NCBI RefSeq assembly: GCF_023898865.1
Contig: NZ_JAGSOV010000080.1
Span: 1-37,640 of the forward strand
Source of the DNA: Pseudonocardia humida
GTDB taxonomy: Bacteria; Actinomycetota; Actinomycetes; Mycobacteriales; Pseudonocardiaceae
Reading direction: 5' to 3'
Length of the DNA stretch: 37,640 nucleotides
Shown here: positions 23,189-31,315 of the stretch, one piece after another
Numbering within the stretch: position 1 is the stretch's first letter
Layout of the letters: every line of letters starts with the position of its first letter
The notes under the pieces: generated by a model
What the model was told of the DNA's origin: nothing
Seen by the model: the letters and a program-made list of their open reading frames with translations, nothing else
The model's database searches: none
Program-made: the position numbers and the translations under genes

Positions 23189-23845
23189 TCAGCCGGTGAG
23201 GCCCGCTGAGCGGGCGGCGATGGCGGCCTGGACGCGGGAGCGCAGGCCGAGCTTGGTCAGGACCCGGGAGACGTGGGTCTTGGTGGTGGCTTCGGTGATC
23301 ACCAGCCGGGCCGCGATCTCGGCGTTGGACAGGCCCTGGCCGAGGCAGGCCAGGATCTCGCGTTCGCGCGCGGTCAGCTCGTCGAGGCCGGGGACCCGGG
23401 CCGGCGGCGGGGTGGGCGCCACCGGTAGCCGGGCCAGCACCCGGCGGGTCACCTCGGGGGCCAGCACGCCGTCGCCGCGGGCGACCGCGCGCACCGCCTC
23501 GATCAGCGCGGGCGCCTGCACCGTCTTGAGCAGGAAGCCGGCCGCGCCCGCGGCGAGGGCGTCGTCGACGTGGGCGTCGAGGTCGAAGGTGGTGAGCACG
23601 AGGACGTCGCAGACGCCGTCGGCGACGAGGCGGCGGGTGGCCTCGATGCCGTCGATGCCGGGCATGCGGATGTCCATCAGCACGACGTCCGGGCGCAGCC
23701 GGGTGGCCTCGGCGACGGCCTGCAGGCCGTCGCCGGCCTCGGCGACCACCTCGATGCCGGGCGCCGAGCCGAGGATCAGGGCCAGGCCGGTGCGGATGGC
23801 GGCCTGGTCGTCGGCCACCACGACGCGGACGGGACGGTCGCTCAC
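23189..23845 (-). CDS. NarL/LuxR-family response regulator
   Basis: A 218-residue regulator. Receiver domain: acidic pair Asp12-Asp13, phosphorylation site Asp58 in VVLMDIRMP, Thr switch in VLTTFD, Lys in GFLLKTVQ. LuxR helix-turn-helix at about 152-212 (LTAREREILACLGQGLSNAEIAARL, TKTHVSRVLTKLGL). The GTG start overlaps the kinase stop (GTGA at 23842-23845), so it is translationally coupled to the sensor. It probably controls the divergent membrane genes at 25.2-26.9 kb (inference). Confidence 0.95.
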   Translation of the reverse strand: MSDRPVRVVVADDQAAIRTGLALILGSAPGIEVVAEAGDGLQAVAEATRLRPDVVLMDIRMPGIDGIEATRRLVADGVCDVLVLTTFDLDAHVDDALAAGAAGFLLKTVQAPALIEAVRAVARGDGVLAPEVTRRVLARLPVAPTPPPARVPGLDELTAREREILACLGQGLSNAEIAARLVITEATTKTHVSRVLTKLGLRSRVQAAIAARSAGLTG

Positions 23846-25059
23846 GGCACCCGCGCCCGGGCGGCGACGGCGGCGGGGAGCTCGGCGTGCACGGTCCAGG
23901 TGCCGTCGTCGGCCCCGGCGCGGACGGTGCCGCCGACGGCGGCGGCCCGCTCGCGCAGCCCCAGCAGACCGGTGCCGGTGCCGCCGGGGTCGGGCCCGCG
24001 GCGGGACCCGACGGCGTTGGCCAGCTCGACGGTGAGCGTGCCGTCCGCGCGGGCCAGCCGCAGCGAGACGGTGCTGCCGGGGGCGTGCTTGGCCGCGTTG
24101 GTCAGCGACTCCTGCACGATCCGGTAGGCGGTGAGGTCGACGGCGGCGGGCAGCTGGTCGGCCGGTGGGCGGCGGTCGTCGACGTCGATGCGCAGGCCGG
24201 ACGCGCGTCCGGCGTCGAGCAGCGAGTCGAGGCGGTCGAGCCCGGTCGGCGCGGCGCGGGCGTCGGCGTCCGGGTCGGTGTCGGCCGCGTCGCCCGCGCG
24301 CAGCAGCCCGATCATCGCGCGCATCTCCTCCAGCGCCGACACGCTGCCCGCGCGCACCGCCTCCAGGAGCCTGCGCTGGGTGGCCGGGTCGACGTCGGGC
24401 AGGGTCAGCGCTGCCTCGGACTGGATGGCGATGGCCGACAGCTGGCCCGCCACGACGTCGTGCAGCTCGCGGGCCATCCGGGCGCGCTCGGCGGCGATCG
24501 CGGCGGCCCGGTCGAGCGCGGCCATCCGGCGGGCCTGCTCGGCGCGTTCCTCGGCGGCGATCGTGGCCTCGCGGTGGTGGCGCACCTCGCGCGCCCACAC
24601 GACCGGGATCAGCAGCAGCGACAGCCCGAGCAGCGCCAGCACGGCCTCCCGGGTGCCGGCGGCGGCGAAGCTGCCCAGCGCGCCCAGCGCGAGCACGACC
24701 CCGACGAGCGCGGTGATCGTGACGCTGGCCCGGCGCGACGAGTACAGCACCGCGTTGTAGATCGCCTCGCCGCAGACCAGCGACACCCCGATGTGGATGC
24801 TGCCGGTCCAGGTCGCGCCCAGCACCGCGACCGTCCCGGCCACGACCAGGCCGGTGACCGGGAACGAGCGGCGCAGCACCAGCCCGGCGCAGGCCCCGGC
24901 CAGGATGAGCAGCGCCTCCCACGCCGGGGGCGGCGGGGGCGGGCGGCCGTCGACGCTGAACGAGTTGGCGACGTCCGGCACGATCGCCACGAGCAGCACG
25001 CCGACGGCGAGGTAGACGCCCGCGCGCAGCGCGTCGTCGGTCAGCTCCCGCCGGCTCAC
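23842..25059 (-). CDS. Membrane histidine kinase, HisKA_3 family
   Basis: A 405-residue sensor kinase with four to five hydrophobic helices before residue 155 (for example 12-30, 47-64, 68-85, 114-135, 140-156), a charged linker, then the phosphoacceptor helix MARELHDVVAGQLSAIAIQSE with His200. The ATPase domain has YRIVQESLTNAAKHAPGS and GTGLLGLRERAAAVGG. The GTG at 25057-25059 is chosen; the frame stays open upstream but with shadow-like sequence. It forms an operon with the regulator by a four-base overlap. Divergent from the next membrane-protein gene with about 118 bp between starts. Confidence 0.93.
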   Translation of the reverse strand: MSRRELTDDALRAGVYLAVGVLLVAIVPDVANSFSVDGRPPPPPPAWEALLILAGACAGLVLRRSFPVTGLVVAGTVAVLGATWTGSIHIGVSLVCGEAIYNAVLYSSRRASVTITALVGVVLALGALGSFAAAGTREAVLALLGLSLLLIPVVWAREVRHHREATIAAEERAEQARRMAALDRAAAIAAERARMARELHDVVAGQLSAIAIQSEAALTLPDVDPATQRRLLEAVRAGSVSALEEMRAMIGLLRAGDAADTDPDADARAAPTGLDRLDSLLDAGRASGLRIDVDDRRPPADQLPAAVDLTAYRIVQESLTNAAKHAPGSTVSLRLARADGTLTVELANAVGSRRGPDPGGTGTGLLGLRERAAAVGGTVRAGADDGTWTVHAELPAAVAARARVP

Positions 25060-25177
25060 CCCGCCATTGGACCATCCGCGGCGGCCGCGGGCGTCGATCG
25101 AAAGTGGTACGCCGCCGCCGCGAAGACCGGTCCTCCGCCTGACGCGCCCGGACCCGCCCGCCCCGCATGCTCGGGGC

Positions 25178-25774
25178 ATGTCCGAACTGCTCGCCAACCC
25201 GCTGGTCTGGTTGATCGCCGCGTCCGAGATCGGGTTCTGGGTGCTGCTCGCCGCCGGCCTGCTGGCCCGGTACGTGCTGCGCCTGCGCCGGACGAGCACG
25301 GTGCTGCTGCTGCTCGTCCCGGTGCTCGACCTCGTGCTGATCGGGGCGTCGCTGGCCGACGTCGCCTCCGGGTCGCCGCCGGGGCAGGTGCACGGCCTGG
25401 CCGCGGTCTACCTCGGCGGGACCGTCGCCTTCGGCCACACCCTGATCCGGTGGGCCGACCGATCGGTGGCGCACCGGTTCGCCGGCGGGCCGCCACCCCC
25501 GCCGAAGCCGAAGTACGGGCCGGAGAAGGTCGCCTACGAGTGGCGCGAGTGGGCCAAGATGGCGGTGCTGACGGGCATCGCCGTGGCGGTGATGCTGCTG
25601 GTGTCCGCGGTCGCCGGCACCGAGGTGCCGCCGGTGCTGCAGTGGGGCGCCGATCCCATGTGGAGCTGGGCGTTCCGGGTCGGGATCGTCACGCTGATCT
25701 GGTTCGGCGTCGGTCCGGTGTGGACGACGCTGGCCCCGCCGAAGGCCCCGGAGCGCACCGATGCGCAGCGCTGA
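25178..25774 (+). CDS. Five-helix membrane protein, unknown function
   Basis: A 198-residue integral membrane protein. Helices near residues 8-30, 40-62, 72-90, 128-145 and 165-185; a cytosolic linker between helices three and four reads PPPPPKPKYGPEKVAYEWREW. I recognise the linker style from uncharacterised actinobacterial membrane proteins but no function. ATG at 25178 with only a weak GGGG upstream. The 3' end overlaps the DUF418 gene by 14 bp, so they are co-translated and probably act together under the divergent two-component system. Confidence 0.83.
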   Translation: MSELLANPLVWLIAASEIGFWVLLAAGLLARYVLRLRRTSTVLLLLVPVLDLVLIGASLADVASGSPPGQVHGLAAVYLGGTVAFGHTLIRWADRSVAHRFAGGPPPPPKPKYGPEKVAYEWREWAKMAVLTGIAVAVMLLVSAVAGTEVPPVLQWGADPMWSWAFRVGIVTLIWFGVGPVWTTLAPPKAPERTDAQR

Positions 25775-26924
25775 GCCGGGGCCGGGCACCGGCCGGATCG
25801 CCGCGCTGGACGTGCTGCGCGGCGTCGCGATCCTGGGCACCTTCGCGTCGAACGCCTGGCTGTTCGCCCAGCCCGGCGGCCCGGCCGCGCTGCTCTCCGG
25901 CGGCGGTGGCTTCGCCGACGACCCCGTGCAGGCCGGGCTGCTGGTGCTGTCCAACGGCAAGTTCCTGGCCCTGCTGACGCTGCTGTTCGGGGTCGGCCTC
26001 GAGGTGCAGTACCGGGCGGCCGTGCGGCGGGGGCTGCCGTGGCCGGGCCGCTACCCGGTCCGCGCGGCGATCCTGTTCGTCGAGGGCCTGCTGCACTACC
26101 TGCTGGTCTTCGAGTTCGACGTGCTGATGGGCTACGCGATCGCGTCGCTGGTGGTGGCGTACCTGGTCGGGCGCAGCGACCGCGTGGTGCGGGTGGCGAT
26201 GGGCGTGGTCGGCGGGATCTACGTGGCGGTCCTGCTCGGGCTCACCGCGCTGCTGGCCGCGTTCCCCGGCGACCCGGCCGGCACCGCGCCCGCCCCGCCG
26301 TCCACCGCGAGCTGGACCGCCCAGGTCGCGGAGCGGGTCGCGAACTTCCCGCTCTACCGCGTCGAGCTGGTGCTGATCGTGCCGTCCGCGGTGGTGCTGT
26401 TCCTGGCCGGCTCCCGGCTGATGCGCGCCGGGGTGTTCGCCGACAGCGCCACCGGCTCCCGGATCCGGCGCAGGCTCATGGTGCTCGGGCTCGGGGTGGC
26501 CGCCCCGCTGAACGTCCTGACCGGGTTCGGCGGCACGGCGTTCGTGCTGGTCGACCGGTACCTGGTGGCCCCTGCGGTGGCGTTCGGCCTGCTCGCGCTG
26601 ATCACGACGGTCGTGCTGCGGGGCCCGGGCGGCGCGCCCCGGCGCGGGCTCACCGCGGTCGGGCGCACCGCGCTGTCGTGCTACGTGCTGCAGAACCTGC
26701 TGGCCGCGGTGCTGTGCTTCGACTGGGGCCTCGGGCTGGCCCGCCGCCTCGACGGCGCCTGGCCGTGGTGGGTGGTCGGCCTGTGGGCCGGGACGTCCCT
26801 GCTGCTCGTCGCGCTGTCGACGCTCTGGCTGCGCCGCTTCGACCGCGGCCCCCTGGAGCTGGTCGCCCACCGCCTCCTCCCGGCCCCGTCGAGAACGACG
26901 CCGCGGGAGCGGCAACGCCCGTGA
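25761..26924 (+). CDS. DUF418-family membrane protein
   Basis: A 387-residue polytopic membrane protein with about eight to ten helices. The N-terminal DVLRGVAILGTFASNAW is the signature of the YeiB/DUF418 family, which is related to the acyltransferase_3/heparan-acetyltransferase-like superfamily. Other features are LFGVGLEVQ and, in the C-terminal DUF418 region, GRTALSCYVLQNLLAAVL and WPWWVVGLWAG. Substrate unknown; it may be a membrane acyl-transfer or transport protein. Overlaps the upstream membrane gene. Its last dozen codons and the following gap lie inside an inverted repeat shared with the convergent gene. Confidence 0.9.
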   Translation: MRSAEPGPGTGRIAALDVLRGVAILGTFASNAWLFAQPGGPAALLSGGGGFADDPVQAGLLVLSNGKFLALLTLLFGVGLEVQYRAAVRRGLPWPGRYPVRAAILFVEGLLHYLLVFEFDVLMGYAIASLVVAYLVGRSDRVVRVAMGVVGGIYVAVLLGLTALLAAFPGDPAGTAPAPPSTASWTAQVAERVANFPLYRVELVLIVPSAVVLFLAGSRLMRAGVFADSATGSRIRRRLMVLGLGVAAPLNVLTGFGGTAFVLVDRYLVAPAVAFGLLALITTVVLRGPGGAPRRGLTAVGRTALSCYVLQNLLAAVLCFDWGLGLARRLDGAWPWWVVGLWAGTSLLLVALSTLWLRRFDRGPLELVAHRLLPAPSRTTPRERQRP

Positions 26925-26951
26925 GGCGCGGCTCCCCGTCGTTCCCGACGG
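26886..26951. terminator. Bidirectional hairpin, inverted-repeat family B copy 2
   Basis: Arms CCGTCGAGAACGACG (26886-26900) and CGTCGTTCCCGACGG (26937-26951) pair with one mismatch; GGGAGC and GCTCCC pair inside. It spans the end of the DUF418 gene up to the stop of the convergent gene. GTCGAGAACGA is shared with copy 1. Confidence 0.6.
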
Positions 26952-29468
26952 TCAGCTGAGGCGCTCGACGGTGCCGCGGCCGCCGTCCACGCGCACCCGG
27001 TCGCCGGTGCGCAGGACGGTGGTCGCGTTGCCGCAGCCGACGACGGCCGGGATCCCGAGCTCGCGGGCGACGATCGCGGCGTGCGACAGCGGGGCCCCCA
27101 CGTCGGTGACGACGGCGGCGACCCGGGGGAACAGCGGGGTCCAGCCGACGTTGGTCACCGTGGTCACCAGCACCTCCCCGGTCCGCAGCCGATCGCCCTC
27201 CTCGGCGCCGCGCAGCACCCGGACGACGCCCTCCACCACCCCGGACGCCCCGGGGAACCCGGTGACGGCGTCGTCGGACGGCGTCGGCGCGGCGGTGGCC
27301 GGGTCGTCGGCGCTGAACACGTCGCCGCGGCGGTGCGGGTCGGCGGCCCAGGCGAACGGGTCGAACCGGCCGCGGATCAGCGACGGGTAGGCCGGCAACG
27401 CGACGTAGCGGTCGTAGGCGGCGCGGCGCTGGGTGAGGTCGGGCACCGTCCCGCCGCGCAGCACGGCGGCCACCTCGTCGATCGCGAGCATGAAGACGTC
27501 GTCGCCCAGCCCGGTCAGCTCGCCCGCCCGCAGCAGCAGCGCCCTGACCACCGTGAACGTGCGCACGACCTCGGTGCGGGCCTGCTCGCGGCCGCGCTCG
27601 GCGCGGGCCCACCGGTCCAGCCGGGCGCGCACCGCCCGCACCTTCCCCGGGTGCGCGGCGACCAGCCGGTCCCATGCGGCGCGGTTGGCCGCCTCCACCC
27701 GCTCCAGCATCGCCAGCGCATCGGTGCCCGCGGCGCGCAGCGCGGCGATCTGCTCGGCGATCCAGCCGGGCCGCTCCACCGGCCGCGGCAGCGACACCTC
27801 GAACTCGTGCGGGCTGCGGTGCCCGTAGTGCTCGGCGTAGGTCGCCTCGTCGATCTCGCCGCGCTCCAACCTCGCCAGCCCGACGATCGGGCCCAGGCTG
27901 GCCAGCACGTCGCCGTCGACGGTGAGCCCGGAGGTCAGCGCGGCGGCGTCGGCGTCGCCGACCAGCTTGCGCAGCCGCTTCTGCGAGGTCAGCAGCGCGA
28001 CGGGGTCGCTGCGACCGGCCGCGGCCAGCATGTCCGAGCCCAGCACGACCAGCGGGCGCAGCTCGTCGACCCACAGCCGGGCCAGCTCGCCGGGATCGGT
28101 GGTGGCCTCGATCCGGGCGATCAGGGCCGCGCACCGGGCCGGGTTGGTCGCGATGTGCTCGGGCAGCCGCTCGAGGTTGCGCACCACGTCGCGCAGGAAC
28201 GCCACCGTGTTGGGCACCAGCAGGCGCAGCACCCGCCACCGCGACAACGGCACGGGCGGGATCGCGACGTGGGCGGGCAACCGGCCGAACACGTTCTCGG
28301 TGAGCGAGCGGAACCGCTTCTGCGACACCCCGACCGCGCCCGACAGCGACATCGCCAGGCTCATGTTCAGGTAGAAGCGCCCGCCGACGATGCCGTAGCC
28401 GCGGTAGCCGGGCAGCGACAGCGTCCGCATCGCGCGGCCCATGAAGATCTGCACCAGCGACCACGTCGCCGGGGTCATCACGTCCGGGATGGCCTCGCCG
28501 AGGTTGGTGTTCGTCCACAGGAAGTCACCGGTGAGGCTGTCGTTCCACGGGTCGCGCAGACCGGTCACCGGGCGGGCCTGGACGATCGAGAACGCGCCCC
28601 GGGCGCGCGTCCACTCCACGTCCATCGGGCCGCCGTACTCGGCGGCGATCCGCCTGCCGAGCCCGGCCAGCTCGGCGGCGGCGGCGTCGTCGAGCACCGG
28701 TTCGGCCCGGCGCGCGGCGGGCACCGGGCGCTCGGCCGGGCCGTCCGGGGTGCGGGCCGTCAGCACCGCCTTCTCCCCGGTGCGCCGCTCCCGCACCGCT
28801 CCACTGGCCGCGTCCAGGACCAGCTCGTCGGGGGTGACCGCGCCGGAGACGAGCGACTCGCCCAGCCCCCAGGTCGCGTTGACCACCATCCGGTCCGCCG
28901 CCCCGGTGACCGGGTCGGCGGTGAACAGCACCCCGGCCGCGTCGGCGTCCACCAGCTCCTGGACGACCACCGCCAGCGCGACGTCCTCGGGCGCGATCCC
29001 GATCCGCTCGCGGTAGGCCACCGCGCGGTCGGTCCACAGCGACGCCCAGCAGCGCCGCACGGCGTCGACGACGGCGTCGGCGCCGCGCACGTCGAGGAAC
29101 GTGTCCTGCTGGCCGGCGAAGGACGCGCCCGGCAGGTCCTCGGCCGTCGCCGACGACCGGACCGCGACCGCGGGCGACCCGAGTGCGGCGTAGGCGGCCC
29201 GGATCGCGTCGGCGATGTCGGCGGGTACCGGGTGCGCGGCGAACAGGGCCGCGACCCCGGGGCCGTCGGTGCCGGTGAGCCGCCCGCCCAGGTCGTGCTC
29301 GGCCACGAAGCGCCGGTAGGCGGCCGTCGTGACGTGGAAGCCGGGTGGCACCGGCAGCCCGGCGCGGGCCAGCCGGGCCAGCGACCCGCCCTTCCCGCCC
29401 GCGGTGGCCAGGTCGGCCGCCGGGTCGGCGAGGTCCAGCACCACCGGTGCGGTGGCGGGAGCGGTCAT
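26952..29468 (-). CDS. Rifampin-phosphotransferase-like PEP/pyruvate-binding protein
   Basis: An 838-residue enzyme of the phosphoenolpyruvate-utilising family. An N-terminal ATP-grasp domain (about 1-315) shows GGKGGSLARL, VRSSATAEDLPGASFAGQQDTFL and MDVEWTRARGAFSIVQARPVTG. A long helical middle domain (about 320-745) and a C-terminal swivelling phosphohistidine domain follow, with His796 in APLSHAAIVARELGIPAVVG. The TIM-barrel PEP-binding domain of true PEP synthases is absent. This ATP-grasp/middle/His order is that of rifampin phosphotransferase (Rph), which transfers the ATP beta-phosphate to the antibiotic; other dikinase-like roles are possible. The ATG at 29468 has GGGAGGACC upstream and overlaps the stop of a truncated SDR frame. 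Convergent with DUF418. Confidence 0.82.
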   Translation of the reverse strand: MTAPATAPVVLDLADPAADLATAGGKGGSLARLARAGLPVPPGFHVTTAAYRRFVAEHDLGGRLTGTDGPGVAALFAAHPVPADIADAIRAAYAALGSPAVAVRSSATAEDLPGASFAGQQDTFLDVRGADAVVDAVRRCWASLWTDRAVAYRERIGIAPEDVALAVVVQELVDADAAGVLFTADPVTGAADRMVVNATWGLGESLVSGAVTPDELVLDAASGAVRERRTGEKAVLTARTPDGPAERPVPAARRAEPVLDDAAAAELAGLGRRIAAEYGGPMDVEWTRARGAFSIVQARPVTGLRDPWNDSLTGDFLWTNTNLGEAIPDVMTPATWSLVQIFMGRAMRTLSLPGYRGYGIVGGRFYLNMSLAMSLSGAVGVSQKRFRSLTENVFGRLPAHVAIPPVPLSRWRVLRLLVPNTVAFLRDVVRNLERLPEHIATNPARCAALIARIEATTDPGELARLWVDELRPLVVLGSDMLAAAGRSDPVALLTSQKRLRKLVGDADAAALTSGLTVDGDVLASLGPIVGLARLERGEIDEATYAEHYGHRSPHEFEVSLPRPVERPGWIAEQIAALRAAGTDALAMLERVEAANRAAWDRLVAAHPGKVRAVRARLDRWARAERGREQARTEVVRTFTVVRALLLRAGELTGLGDDVFMLAIDEVAAVLRGGTVPDLTQRRAAYDRYVALPAYPSLIRGRFDPFAWAADPHRRGDVFSADDPATAAPTPSDDAVTGFPGASGVVEGVVRVLRGAEEGDRLRTGEVLVTTVTNVGWTPLFPRVAAVVTDVGAPLSHAAIVARELGIPAVVGCGNATTVLRTGDRVRVDGGRGTVERLS

Positions 29469-29641
29469 GACCGGTCCTCCCTGGCGGTTTGGATCTCGAT
29501 GCCTTGTGCGGCGAGGTCTGCGGCCTTTCCCGGGTCACGGGCCAGGCCCACGAGCTCGGTGGCGGGGCGCCGCTCGAGGAGGTGCTGGAGCGTCATGCGG
29601 CCGAGGTGGCCGCCGGCGCCGGTGACGAGGATCTTGCTCAT
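29465..29641 (-). pseudogene. Truncated NAD(P)-binding SDR (NmrA/QorB-like) remnant
   Basis: Fifty-eight codons reading MSKILVTGAGGHLGRM... with a Rossmann glycine motif, then LLERRPATELVGLARDPGKAA and DLAAQGIEI: the first ~50 residues of an NmrA/QorB-type atypical SDR (normally near 280-300 residues). Similarity stops abruptly after GIEIQ; the frame then ends in a TGA overlapping the ATG of the Rph-like gene. It keeps a good ribosome site (AAGGGA), so it could still be translated and couple the next gene. Most likely a deletion joined the head of an SDR gene to the Rph-like gene. Confidence 0.72.
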
Positions 29642-29897
29642 GGTGATGTCCCTTCTCGGTTGCAGACGTTGGAGTCGGGGTGCATGCGCGCATGGCGAAG
29701 CGGCACGTCGAGGGGGCAGGTCGCGATGACGACCTTGCCGATCGTGCGGCTCTCGAGCTGCTCGTGAGCGGCCCGCATGCTCTGCACGCTCAGCCCTCCA
29801 GCTGGGTCGTGGCGATCGGCCGCAGGTGCCCGTCTGCGGCGTGCTCGGCGAGCTCGTGCAGGATGCCGCCCTGATTGGCGGGGTCTTCGCCGCTCAT
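29638..29897 (-). pseudogene. Zinc-type alcohol dehydrogenase C-terminal remnant, frameshifted
   Basis: On the minus strand, GEDPANQGGILHELAEHAADGHLRPI then ATTQLEG ends at a TGA (29790-29792). Shifting by one base continues as LSVQSMRAAHEQLESRTIGKVVIAT, the normal C-terminus of zinc-binding alcohol dehydrogenases or quinone reductases. One missing base in GAGGGC(C)TGAGC would restore the frame. Only about the last 65 of ~340 residues remain; the N-terminal part is lost. The second frame reads through to a stop overlapping the SDR remnant start. A decayed gene, probably once in the same operon as the F420 oxidoreductase. Confidence 0.7.
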
Positions 29898-29937
29898 GAC
29901 CGCTCAAGCGGATGGGCCCGCTCATGGGCCAGTGCCT

Positions 29938-30570
29938 TCACTGGAAGTCCTGTCGCAGCGCGTGAAGTGCCGACAGCGGCCCGCCGCCGACCTGCATCAG
30001 GCGTCCACCCTCACGGAGCCGCCCGATGTCGACGGGCGCGAACCCGAACCCGTGGACCACGTCGTGAAAGAGCGACTTGGCGGCGAGGTCATCGCCGGCG
30101 TAGAAGAGGAGCTGCCGGCCGGCGTCATGCCGGGGGTCCGGCGCGATGTAGCGGCCATACAGCGTGTTGAACGCCTTGATCACCCGCGCCCCGGGCACGA
30201 GCGACGCAACCAGCTCGCTGCCGGTCTGATCGCCGAGGTCATCAATGACCGGCTCCTGCGTGATGCTCGCCATCTGGTTGGTCGCGTCGATCACGATCCG
30301 GCCGTCCCGGCGCGGCAGGCCACGCAGTGCGGCAGGAACCGCGGTCCAGGGCACGGCGAGCAGCACCAGATCCGCCTCGGCGGCCTGCGCGACCGTCCCC
30401 GCCGACGCCCCGGGCCCGATCGCGGCCACGATCGACTCCAGCGACTCGGGGCCACGGCTGTTGCTCAGGACGACCTCGTGCCCGGCGCGCACGGCGTGAC
30501 GCGCGACGGCCTGCGCGACCTCCCCGGCACCGATCGTCCCCCACGTCAGCCGGCCGACCTGCGCGCTCAT
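29938..30570 (-). CDS. NADPH-dependent F420 reductase-like oxidoreductase
   Basis: A 210-residue protein with an N-terminal NADP-binding Rossmann fold (TWGTIGAGEVAQAVARHAVRAGHEVVLSNSRG, the GxGxxA-type motif with the Ser/Arg typical of NADP preference) and LVLLAVPWTAVP, IVIDATNQ, VIKAFNTLYG and GDDLAAKSLFHDVVHGFGFAPVDIG. This is the F420_oxidored (FNO-like) family; many members are coupled to TetR-controlled stress operons and may not use F420. The ATG at 30568-30570 is chosen; upstream codons read into the operator. Divergent from a TetR gene across a 40-bp palindrome, so it is probably that regulator's target. Confidence 0.87.
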   Translation of the reverse strand: MSAQVGRLTWGTIGAGEVAQAVARHAVRAGHEVVLSNSRGPESLESIVAAIGPGASAGTVAQAAEADLVLLAVPWTAVPAALRGLPRRDGRIVIDATNQMASITQEPVIDDLGDQTGSELVASLVPGARVIKAFNTLYGRYIAPDPRHDAGRQLLFYAGDDLAAKSLFHDVVHGFGFAPVDIGRLREGGRLMQVGGGPLSALHALRQDFQ

Positions 30571-30629
30571 CGGGCGAGCACCGCAACGATGCTGTCGGTC
30601 GTGCCCGGGGGATCCTCGGTACGATCCTG

Positions 30630-30669
30630 GATGATGGTCGTCATTTGACGTAGAATGACGACCATCATC
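30630..30669. promoter_or_regulatory. TetR operator: perfect palindrome, 16-bp arms
   Basis: GATGATGGTCGTCATT (30630-30645) and AATGACGACCATCATC (30654-30669) are exact reverse complements with an 8-bp centre. It lies between the oxidoreductase and TetR genes, 60 bp and 35 bp from their starts. A TAGAAT (30651-30656) at its centre resembles a -10. It is probably the binding site of the TetR protein. Confidence 0.8.
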
Positions 30670-30703
30670 TGGAAAGTCAAGGCGAACCGAAGAGGACTGC
30701 CGC

Positions 30704-31315
30704 ATGCCGCGGATCTCCGAGCAGGACATGGCCCAGACGCGTCAGCGCATCGTCGACGCGGCGAGCCCCCGATTCCGAACCGACGGGATCGACGGGATCG
30801 GGATCTCCGCGCTCATGAAGGGCGCGGGCATGACCCACGGCGGCTTCTACAACCACTTCGCCTCCAAGGACGCGCTCGCGGTCGCCGTCTGCGAGGACGC
30901 CTTCGCGGCCTCGCTTGCGACGCTCGCGCGGACCATCGACGAGGCGGATCCCGACCGGCCCTCACTCGCGGAGACCTTGGCCGACTACCTCTCACCCGAG
31001 CACCGCGACATGCCCGACGGCGGGTGCCCGTCGGCGGCACTGGTCAGCGACGCCGGTCGCCACGGACCCGCGATCCAGGCCGCGTACGCCAAAGGCGTAG
31101 AGGGCTACATCGCGGGATTTGACGCCGCGCAGCAGCTCGAGGCGACCGAGCGCGGCGAGGCGCTCGACCCCGAAGAGGCCCGGCGTCGATCGATCGCGCT
31201 GCTGAGCGAGATCGTCGGGGCGATCGTCCTCTCACGCGCGATCCGACTCGTGGACCCCGACCTCTCCGACGAGATCCTCGCCGTCAACCGGCAGCGGCAC
31301 CACCAAGAGTGCTGA
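30704..31315 (+). CDS. TetR-family transcriptional regulator
   Basis: A 203-residue regulator with an N-terminal TetR helix-turn-helix (about residues 10-57: TRQRIVDAASPRFRTDGIDGIGISALMKGAGMTHGGFYNHF ending ASKDAL). The remaining ligand-binding region contains CPSAALVSDAGRHGP and is of the TetR_C type seen in NemR/AcuR-like electrophile sensors. ATG at 30704 with AGAGGA 7 bases upstream. It diverges from the F420/NADP oxidoreductase with a large palindrome between, the usual layout of a repressor controlling itself and a neighbouring reductase. Confidence 0.93.
   Translation: MPRISEQDMAQTRQRIVDAASPRFRTDGIDGIGISALMKGAGMTHGGFYNHFASKDALAVAVCEDAFAASLATLARTIDEADPDRPSLAETLADYLSPEHRDMPDGGCPSAALVSDAGRHGPAIQAAYAKGVEGYIAGFDAAQQLEATERGEALDPEEARRRSIALLSEIVGAIVLSRAIRLVDPDLSDEILAVNRQRHHQEC

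Noticed and set aside
26952..29468. Classical phosphoenolpyruvate synthase
   Set aside because: The C-terminal PEP-binding TIM barrel is missing and the His domain is at the very end.
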